A stretch of DNA of 20,977 bases from DATNNN01 sp035601815 (lineage in GTDB: Bacteria > Pseudomonadota > Alphaproteobacteria > Rhizobiales > Xanthobacteraceae), in NCBI GenBank assembly GCA_035601815.1, contig DATNNN010000014.1, positions 1 to 20,977 of the forward strand. The letters run 5' to 3'. This document shows, piece by piece, positions 15,051 to 19,758 of this stretch. The notes beneath the pieces were generated by a model, which saw only the letters and a program-made list of their open reading frames with translations, had not been told where the DNA came from and searched no databases. Position numbers and translations under genes: made by a program. Positions within the stretch are counted from its first letter, which is position 1. Each line of letters opens with the position of its first letter.

Positions 15051-15517
15051 GGGCTGCCCCGCATCGCCGCCGCGGCGCGGGCGACGGCGCGGATGATCCG
15101 GTTGTGCGCCCCGCAGCGGCAGAGATTGCCGTCGAGCGCCGTCGCGATCTCGGCGCGGGTCGGATTCGGACTGCGATCGAGGAGCGCCTTCGCCGCCATC
15201 AGGATGCCGGCGAGGCAATACCCGCACTGGCCCGCCTGCTCGGCGAGGAAGGCCTCCTGCAGCGGGTGCAGCACGCCGTCGCGGCGGAGCCCCTCCAGCG
15301 TCGTGACGCTTTTCCCGGCGACCGTCGCCACCAGGCGCGTGCACGACTGCACCAGCTCGCCGTCCACCAGCACCGTGCAGGCTCCGCATTGCTCGTGCCC
15401 GCAGCCGAAGCGGGTCGCGCGGAGCTGAAGCTGGTGGCGCAAAACGTCGATGAGGGTCGCGCTCTCCTCCGCGTCGACGTCGACGGCCCGCCCGTTTAGC
15501 GTGAACGCGCTGCCCAT
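15047..15517 (-). CDS. [2Fe-2S] small subunit of molybdenum hydroxylase, isoquinoline oxidoreductase alpha-like
   Basis: A 156-residue electron-transfer subunit of normal length. The plant-type ferredoxin domain holds cluster one with C39, C44, C47 and C59 (G-C-G-H-E-Q-C-G-A-C-T-V, then S-C-T). The alpha-helical domain holds the second cluster with C98, C101, C133 and C135 (G-Q-C-G-Y-C and L-C-R-C-G). All eight Cys are intact. It passes electrons from the Mo site to an external acceptor and is translationally coupled to the large subunit through an ATGA overlap. No FAD subunit or XdhC-type maturation gene is adjacent. The start at 15515-15517 has only a weak ribosome binding site, and the tRNA-half repeat begins just 8 bases upstream, so the native leader may have been replaced. 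Confidence 0.92.
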   Translation of the reverse strand: MGSAFTLNGRAVDVDAEESATLIDVLRHQLQLRATRFGCGHEQCGACTVLVDGELVQSCTRLVATVAGKSVTTLEGLRRDGVLHPLQEAFLAEQAGQCGYCLAGILMAAKALLDRSPNPTRAEIATALDGNLCRCGAHNRIIRAVARAAAAMRGSP

Positions 15518-15524
15518 CGGTCAC

Positions 15525-15600
15525 CGTTGAAAAGAGGGGTGGGCCCGGCAGGGCTTGAACCTTCAACCAGGCCGTTATGAACGAGACTAACTCGCCGGAA
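15525..15600 (-). repeat. att-like direct repeat copy A with decayed tRNA 3' half
   Basis: This 76-base stretch aligns without gaps to 16861-16936, with 65 identical positions by eye. Read on the minus strand it contains the 3' half of a tRNA with a CTCATAA-type anticodon loop and a ...CGGGCCC acceptor end, resembling tRNA-Ile2 (CAT). In this copy the CCA end is changed and the T-stem pairs imperfectly (GAAGG against CCTGC), so it is decayed. No 5' half of a tRNA is attached. The position immediately before the Mo-hydroxylase operon suggests an integration scar. Confidence 0.75.
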
Positions 15601-15944
15601 CAGCCGGAAAAACCCGACAAATAAGACCACGTTCACCCTGTTTGTTCGCGTTTGTTTTCGCCGACGAGGTGCGGCGCCGCATCCCCTTCGACAATGCCGT
15701 AGCATTGCCGGGATTGCGATGAGCGGAAAGACTGGCCAATCGAATAAATCCGCAGCGCCGGCTCCGTCAGGTCTTGGGCTCGTCCAGCGTGCTTTTCGCG
15801 AACAGCTCTTCCGGCTCCACCCGCCGCACCCCATGTCGCGATGCTGATGTAGAGTTTCGTCACGCTCCCCTCCCGGGCGCGCATCTTAACGCGACCGGCA
15901 ACGAAAGCCATTGCAGGCGGCGTGCTGCAAATTAGTGCGTGCGG
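15601..15944. other. non-coding stretch with GTTTGTT repeats and decayed coding sequence
   Basis: No intact gene is supported here. At 15640-15653 there are two close GTTTGTT units (GTTTGTTCGC then GTTTGTTTTCGC), and GTTTGTTCAC recurs at 16977-16986 at almost the same distance (40 against 41 bases) beyond the other repeat copy. Such short direct repeats beside a tRNA half resemble integrase arm-type sites. The rest holds the coding-like scrap listed separately and no clear promoter. Confidence 0.45.
15767..15829 (-). pseudogene. coding-like C-terminal scrap, unidentified
   Basis: On the minus strand a frame beginning at GTG 15827-15829 reads R-R-V-E-P-E-E-L-F-A-K-S-T-L-D-E-P-K-T and stops at 15767-15769. 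The composition looks like a real protein tail, but the frame is closed by a TGA shortly upstream (in 15856-15866), while an adjacent frame reads T-K-L-Y-I-S-I-A-T-W-G from a GTG with a good ribosome binding site. A frameshifted remnant of a small gene is one explanation; chance is another. No family was recognised. Confidence 0.25.
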
Positions 15945-16718
15945 CTAATCGAGGATCGCCACCGCCCGCGTCCAGCCGGCGGAAGCGGCGCGGATTTTTA
16001 CCGGGAAGCAGGAAACGACGAAGCCGTCGGCAGGCAATGCTTCGAGGTTATGCAGCTTCTCGATCTGGCAATAGCCGCGGTGGCGGCCGGCCTTGTGCCC
16101 CTCCCAGATGATCGAGGCGTCGCCGCTCTCTTTATAGTGCGCCGCCGTGTGCACGAACGGCGCGTCCCAACTCCAGCCGTCGGTGCCGACCACGCGCACC
16201 CCGCGTTCCGTCAGCCACATGGTGGATTCGTAGCCGAAGCCGCACCCCTTGCTCACGTAGTCGGGCCCACCGTAGGCGGCGCCCGCGCTCGTATTTACCA
16301 CCACGATCTCGAGCGGCTTCAGCGCGTGGCCAATGCGCTTGAGCTCCGCCTCGATCTCGGCGGGGCGCACCACGTGGCCGTCAGGCAGATGGCGGAAGTC
16401 GAGCTTGACACCGGGCTGCAGGAACCATTCGAGCGGAATCTCGTCGATGGTGAGCGCCCGTTTCCCGCGATCCATGGTCGAGTGATAGTGCCACGGCGCG
16501 TCCACGTGCGTGCCGTTATGGGTCGAGACCTCGAGCGTCTCGATCGCCCATCCCTCGCCGTCCGGAAGATCCGAGGGTTTGAGGCCGGGAAAGAATAGGC
16601 AGACTTCCGCCGCGGTCTCCGCGTGGGTGCGGTATTTGATCTTGGGCTTGAGCGGCGGCGGATCGGCGGCCACGTCGTTCTCGAGCGGCACCGAGATGTC
16701 GATGAGGCGGCGGGGCAT
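15945..16718 (-). CDS. cyclase family protein (PF04199, kynurenine formamidase-like hydrolase)
   Basis: A 257-residue cytosolic metal-dependent hydrolase of the cyclase/kynurenine formamidase family. The defining motif H-N-G-T-H-V-D-A-P-W-H is at 67-77; its two distal His and the Asp bind the metal. The N-terminus (R-L-I-D-I-S-V-P-L-E-N-D) is the usual first strand, and a C-terminal segment (F-V-V-S-C-F-P-V-K-I) completes the fold. Family members hydrolyse N-formylkynurenine, isatin, cyclic amides or thioesters, or lactones. The length fits the roughly 255-residue subgroup often found with aromatic catabolism genes. The ATG (16716-16718) follows GGGAGG by about 9 bases on the minus strand. 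It is the only intact gene between the two tRNA-half repeats. Substrate unknown. Confidence 0.88.
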   Translation of the reverse strand: MPRRLIDISVPLENDVAADPPPLKPKIKYRTHAETAAEVCLFFPGLKPSDLPDGEGWAIETLEVSTHNGTHVDAPWHYHSTMDRGKRALTIDEIPLEWFLQPGVKLDFRHLPDGHVVRPAEIEAELKRIGHALKPLEIVVVNTSAGAAYGGPDYVSKGCGFGYESTMWLTERGVRVVGTDGWSWDAPFVHTAAHYKESGDASIIWEGHKAGRHRGYCQIEKLHNLEALPADGFVVSCFPVKIRAASAGWTRAVAILD

Positions 16719-16736
16719 TCTTTTTCCTCCCGGCAG

Positions 16737-16864
16737 CTATTGGTCTTGGCGCACCACCTTGTTGCGCAGCACGCCGATCTTCGCGCGGTAGGTTATCGGC
16801 AGCAATCGTTGGCCATATCGTAGGTGGTGAGGGAGCGCGGCATCGACCGGCCGTCCAACGCGTT
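16737..16864 (-). pseudogene. possible frameshifted gene tail upstream of the cyclase gene
   Basis: On the minus strand one frame reads N-A-L-D-G-R-S-M-P-R-S-L-T-T-Y-D-M-A-N-D up to about 16804. A second frame then continues I-T-Y-R-A-K-I-G-V-L-R-N-K-V-V-R-Q-D-Q to TAG at 16737-16739. Together they look like the C-terminal end of a protein broken by one frameshift and cut at its 5' side by the repeat boundary at 16861. No family was recognised and chance cannot be excluded. The cyclase ribosome binding site follows directly. Confidence 0.3.
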
Positions 16865-16936
16865 GAAAAAATTGGTGGGCCCGGCAGGACTCGAACCTGC
16901 AACCAGGCCGTTATGAGCGAGGCTCGCTCTCCGGAA
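16861..16936 (-). repeat. att-like direct repeat copy B with well-kept tRNA-Ile2(CAT)-like 3' half
   Basis: Read on the minus strand, 16920 to 16873 gives the anticodon loop CTCATAA, the 3' strand of the anticodon stem CGGCC, the variable region, a perfect T-arm (GCAGG, loop TTCGAGT, CCTGC), the acceptor strand CGGGCCC, a discriminator A and an encoded CCA. The bases before the anticodon loop do not pair with CGGCC, and no D-arm or 5' acceptor strand follows. It is therefore a 3' half and not a working tRNA. tRNA 3' halves of this extent are typical attachment cores for tyrosine-recombinase elements. It is a direct repeat of 15525-15600 at a spacing of 1336 bases. Confidence 0.8.
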
Positions 16937-17040
16937 GATCAAGCAAACTCCGACGATTCCGACGTCACCTGACGACGTTTGTTCACGTTCAGTGCCGGGG
17001 TTTCATTGGCCAATCGTTGGCCGAGAATTCCCCTTCGGCC

Positions 17041-17091
17041 AGTGACAGCAAGTCCGTCTCATGTCCGCTCTACCCCCAACAGCGGACATTA
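17041..17091 (+). repeat. palindromic dispersed repeat R1
   Basis: This copy contains a perfect 9-base inverted repeat, ATGTCCGCT (17061-17069) and AGCGGACAT (17081-17089), with an 11-base loop. The whole unit matches 19372-19420 with about 8 differences in 49 positions, in the same orientation. Similar GTCCGC/GCGGAC intergenic repeats are, from memory, common in Bradyrhizobium-type genomes, where they are often mis-annotated as short proteins. Confidence 0.7.
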
Positions 17092-17388
17092 GTCAGCGGG
17101 GCTGCTAGGTCCGTTTGGTGCCAGGAGCGGACATCCCGACGAGTTCAATACCTAGTCGGTAATTCCATCAATTCGAAATAATCCTCTATGCCTCGATGAA
17201 CCGATGTCGACGTGAGACTTCGAGCCTGCACGGGGTTTGGCTCTCTAGTGAGATCGAGCGGTTTTAGGTCTGGCGTTGATATAATACGACTATTTCCAAT
17301 AAACGCTTCACCGTGAAAAAAGATTACAATTCTGACGGAACTTTCGGCACCGGTTGAGAGTAATCCCTATGCCTGACAGCGGTCGAAC

Positions 17389-17424
17389 GGGCTCTGATAG
17401 CCGTGATAACGGCAGGACGAGCCC
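17389..17424 (+). promoter_or_regulatory. nested hairpin in the leader of the receiver gene
   Basis: Outer stem GGGCTC (17389-17394) pairs with GAGCCC (17419-17424). Inside, a symmetric 5/5 internal loop leads to a second stem, GCCGT (17400-17404) with ACGGC (17409-17413), closed by a GATA tetraloop. There is no T-run, so it is not a plain terminator. It lies 42 bases before the receiver start, where an RNA structure or a protein operator could act. Function is inferred from position only. Confidence 0.4.
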
Positions 17425-17466
17425 TGTTTGCCGCAATGCGAGTTGTCGCGCTCAGAAAGAGTTCTG

Positions 17467-17832
17467 ATGGCCGTAGTATTGATCGTCGTAGACGATGTGT
17501 TCATCCGCGAAATAGCAGAAATGATGATTCAAGACGCGGGTCACCAGACGCTTTCGGCTAGCGACGTCGACGAGGCGCTTTTGCTGCTGCGCTCTCCTCA
17601 ACACATCGACGCGCTTTTTACCGATATCTATCTCAAAGTCGCGGTCCATGGCGGGTGCGATCTTGCGCACGCGGCCATCGCGCTTCGGCCAAAATTGCGC
17701 GTGCTCTACACCACAGGAAATTCCATTACCGAGAAAATGAAAGCTCTGCTTATTGAAGGCACACACTTCCTTCGTAAGCCGTACACGCAAAATCAGCTCC
17801 AAAACTCCGTTAGAGATTTGCTTGCAGCGTAA
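17467..17832 (+). CDS. single-domain response regulator (CheY-like receiver)
   Basis: A 121-residue protein made only of a receiver domain. The acidic pair D9-D10 (V-V-D-D-V), phospho-acceptor D53 (F-T-D-I-Y), the conserved Thr near 82-83 (Y-T-T-G-N) and K104 (R-K-P-Y) are all present, so it should accept phosphate. No output domain exists. It would act by protein-protein contact or as a phosphate relay or sink, and the obvious partner is the kinase 45 bases downstream. The ATG at 17467 is preferred over an in-frame TTG at 17428 because it begins the first beta strand directly, although the ribosome binding site is weak (GAAAGAG). Base composition is lower in GC than in the catabolic genes, consistent with different ancestry. 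Confidence 0.9.
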   Translation: MAVVLIVVDDVFIREIAEMMIQDAGHQTLSASDVDEALLLLRSPQHIDALFTDIYLKVAVHGGCDLAHAAIALRPKLRVLYTTGNSITEKMKALLIEGTHFLRKPYTQNQLQNSVRDLLAA

Positions 17833-17842
17833 TTTTGAAGTT

Positions 17843-17861
17843 GCGCAATCTCGCGCAATCT
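17843..17861 (+). repeat. tandem 10-base direct repeat between receiver and kinase genes
   Basis: GCGCAATCT occurs at 17843-17851 and again at 17853-17861, so the two copies are one helical turn apart. They lie just before the GGGGG ribosome binding site of the kinase. This could be a regulator site or chance. Confidence 0.4.
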
Positions 17862-17877
17862 AGGGGGAACGACGGCT

Positions 17878-19302
17878 ATGTCTGAGATTGTTATTGGAAA
17901 AAAGGCCGTGTCCGGTATTGCCGCGAGCGAAATTGTTGAGACGGTGCCCAGCGCACTCATCATTCTCGACAAGAATTTAAACATCACATCTGCCAATCGC
18001 GCGTTCTACCAGACGTTCCGCACCAGCGCCGATGAGACCGAAGGATGTCATATTTACGACCTCGGAAACCGGCAGTGGGATATTCCCGCGCTGCGCACCC
18101 TGCTCGAGAGCGTGATCCCCCATCGTGCATCGGTCGAAGGCTTCGAGGTCGAGCATGATTTCCCGACCATTGGCCGGCGCACGATGCTGGTCAATGCCCG
18201 CAAGATTTTTCGCCCCGGCGACGGCGGTTCCATCCTGCTCGCCATCGAGGATGTCAGCGAGGAGCGCGCGGCCCGGGCCGAGAGCAAGCGCAACTGGCAA
18301 CTAACTCAAAGTATCGTCGACACGGTCCGCGATCCCCTGGTCGTGCTCGAAAACGACATGACGATCGTAACCGCGAGCAAGGCTTTTTTGACGATGTTCG
18401 GGGTTACCGAGGAGGAGACGCATGGGCGGCGCGTGTCCGAATTGGGCCAGCACCAATGGGACGTGCCGGCGCTTCGCCATTTGATGGAGAAGGTGCTGCC
18501 GGAAAACAAGCCGATCGAAAGTTTCGAGATCGAGGATAATTTTCCGGGTCTCGGCCGCCGCGTCTTCAACTTGAATGCCCGGAAAATTTCCCAACCGGGC
18601 AACCATGCCCATCGGATGCTTCTCGTGTTCGAGGACATCACCGACCGCAAGCAGCGCGAGCGCGACGCCCTGAGCTTGACGAACGAAATCTCTCACCGGA
18701 TCAAGAATAACTTGCAGGTCATCGTCGGCCTCATCGCCTACGAAGCGAAATGGACGGCAGCACCGTGCGTTCAAGGCTATAAGGCCATGCAGGCTCGCAT
18801 CGGCGCCATTGCCCAACTTTACGACCTGATATCGCAAACCAGCCGCGGCCGGACTGTCGCCGTGGACGCCTACTTACGGGAAATCGCTAAGACCATGTCA
18901 GCGAGCCTGCTTGGAAACATGTCGGGCATCGACATAGAGGTTAAGGGCGACCCGTTGGAAATCGACCCCGACCGTGCCGTACCCTTCGGCCTTCTGGTCA
19001 ATGAGCTTGCGACCAACGCCATCAAGCATGCTTTTCCGCACGGGACAGGACACATCATGCTGTGCGTGGAACAGGTCGGCGACCAAATTGAGCTGACCGT
19101 GGTCGATGACGGTGTGGGTATGAAGGATAAGGGCTCTGCGAAGGTTCCGGAGAAACGTGGTTCCGACTACGTGGCTATCTTCGTCCGTCAGCTTGGCGGC
19201 ACGATCGTCCCGTCGGGATCGGAAGCAACCGGAACGACCGTCAGAGTACGGCTTCCCTTGCTTCTGGTCCCACCAGGGAGTGCCGAGCGCGTCGCTGCAT
19301 AG
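17878..19302 (+). CDS. PAS-PAS sensor histidine kinase, HisKA_2/HWE-like type, cytoplasmic
   Basis: A 474-residue kinase with no signal peptide or membrane helix. Two homologous PAS-type domains, about 20-125 and 140-255, repeat the same motifs: Q-W-D-I-P-A-L-R against Q-W-D-V-P-A-L-R, and G-R-R-T-M-L-V-N-A-R-K-I against G-R-R-V-F-N-L-N-A-R-K-I. This indicates an internal duplication. The dimerisation helix has the phospho-acceptor H273 in E-I-S-H-R-I-K-N-N-L-Q, the HisKA_2 form. The ATPase domain shows the N-box N-E-L-A-T-N-A-I-K-H-A-F near 375 and D-D-G-V-G-M near 410. The glycine-rich second G-box is replaced by R-G-S-D-Y-V-A-I-F-V-R-Q-L-G-G. The ATG follows GGGGG at 17863-17867. It probably phosphorylates the receiver encoded just upstream. 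The signal is unknown; a soluble ligand, redox state or cofactor is possible. Confidence 0.9.
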   Translation: MSEIVIGKKAVSGIAASEIVETVPSALIILDKNLNITSANRAFYQTFRTSADETEGCHIYDLGNRQWDIPALRTLLESVIPHRASVEGFEVEHDFPTIGRRTMLVNARKIFRPGDGGSILLAIEDVSEERAARAESKRNWQLTQSIVDTVRDPLVVLENDMTIVTASKAFLTMFGVTEEETHGRRVSELGQHQWDVPALRHLMEKVLPENKPIESFEIEDNFPGLGRRVFNLNARKISQPGNHAHRMLLVFEDITDRKQRERDALSLTNEISHRIKNNLQVIVGLIAYEAKWTAAPCVQGYKAMQARIGAIAQLYDLISQTSRGRTVAVDAYLREIAKTMSASLLGNMSGIDIEVKGDPLEIDPDRAVPFGLLVNELATNAIKHAFPHGTGHIMLCVEQVGDQIELTVVDDGVGMKDKGSAKVPEKRGSDYVAIFVRQLGGTIVPSGSEATGTTVRVRLPLLLVPPGSAERVAA

Positions 19303-19349
19303 CGCGCTTGCAGACTGATCGGCGGCGAAGTCATCAGTCCGAGTGAGCG

Positions 19350-19371
19350 TCCGCTTTGGGTCAAAAGCGGA
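19350..19371 (+). terminator. perfect 8-base hairpin 47 bases after the kinase stop
   Basis: TCCGCTTT pairs perfectly with AAAGCGGA around the loop GGGTCA. It abuts repeat R2 and belongs to the same GTCCGC repeat family. Without a following T-run it could be a weak or Rho-assisted terminator, an mRNA-end stabiliser, or simply part of the repeat. Confidence 0.35.
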
Positions 19372-19420
19372 AGTGACGGCAAGTCCCACTCATGTCCGCT
19401 CTTACCCCAATAACAGACAT
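19372..19420 (+). repeat. palindromic dispersed repeat R2
   Basis: Same orientation and about 84 percent identical by eye to R1 at 17041-17091, sharing AGTGACnGCAAGTCC and CTCATGTCCGCTCT. The second arm of the palindrome is decayed here (ACAGACAT instead of AGCGGACAT). R1 and R2 bracket the receiver-kinase gene pair. Confidence 0.65.
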
Positions 19421-19697
19421 GCGTAGGCGTGTTCGCCCTGTCAGCTCCGAGCCAAAAGCGAAAATGACTGTGCATCTGCTTTCAATGCTTGCTGCAGCGA
19501 AGCGGGACTTACTGCGATTTCACTATTTCATAGTCAGTTCGCATATGAGCGTCGCAAGTCGTGAGGTTTTTGCCTTTTGTTCACGACTGCCTAAACTAAC
19601 GAGCAGAATATAATCCTTGAACGTAGACGTTGGTCGTTAGCTCTCAGTCGTGAGCTTCGTGCCGTTACGACACCCTAACAACGGGTGGCTTACTCCA

Positions 19698-19754
19698 ACT
19701 TGATTTGGCCGCGTCGATGATCGTCGACCACTTCTCAATCTCCACTTGTCCAAC
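19698..19754 (-). pseudogene. possible C-terminal scrap of a TctC/Bug-type tricarboxylate-binding receptor
   Basis: On the minus strand, in a frame different from the monooxygenase, the sequence reads Q-V-E-I-E-K-W-S-T-I-I-D-A-A-K. This resembles the conserved last helix of Bug/TctC extracytoplasmic receptors (E-x-x-K-W-x-x-V-I-K-x-A-G-I). The frame then runs on without homology to a stop at 19665-19667. Only this tail is present. It suggests a deletion that fused the monooxygenase end to a former receptor gene. The match is short and the call tentative. Confidence 0.35.
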
Positions 19755-19758
19755 GTGC

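Larger units (their letters stand above)
16937..17466. other. 530-base non-coding region with hairpin cluster before the two-component module
   Basis: No gene is supported. From left to right it holds GTTTGTTCACGTTC at 16977-16990, the palindrome ATTGGCCAAT at 17005-17014, a hairpin GGCCGA/TCGGCC at 17019-17040, the palindromic repeat R1 (17041-17091), a weaker GTCCG/CGGAC pair around 17109-17133, an AT-rich stretch at about 17160-17340 with TATAAT at 17280-17285, and the nested hairpin at 17389-17424. A promoter for the receiver gene probably lies in the AT-rich part, but no matching -35 element is evident. Composition is clearly lower in GC than the catabolic genes. Confidence 0.5.
19303..19697. 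other. non-coding region after the kinase gene
   Basis: No gene is supported. It contains the perfect hairpin TCCGCTTT (19350-19357)/AAAGCGGA (19364-19371), which lacks a T-run, then repeat R2 (19372-19420), then lower-GC sequence without recognisable signals up to the TctC-like scrap. Short frames crossing the repeat (for example 19392-19613) look like repeat read-through, not proteins. A terminator for the kinase is most likely the hairpin at 19350-19371. Confidence 0.5.

Noticed and set aside
16873..16945. Complete tRNA gene on the minus strand
   Set aside because: The T-arm, acceptor 3' strand and CCA are fine, but the bases upstream of the anticodon loop do not pair with CGGCC and no D-arm or 5' acceptor strand exists.
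17280..17285. Sigma-70 promoter at TATAAT
   Set aside because: The -10 match is exact, but no recognisable -35 lies 16-18 bases upstream, so it is mentioned only as a possibility within the leader.
17337..17362. EcfG-type general stress promoter (GGAAC near 17337)
   Set aside because: No CGTT element lies at the required 16-18 base spacing; the nearest CGGTTG is only 9 bases away.
19392..19613. 73-residue ORF after the kinase
   Set aside because: It begins inside repeat R2 and reads through palindromic sequence; such repeat-derived frames are not credible proteins.
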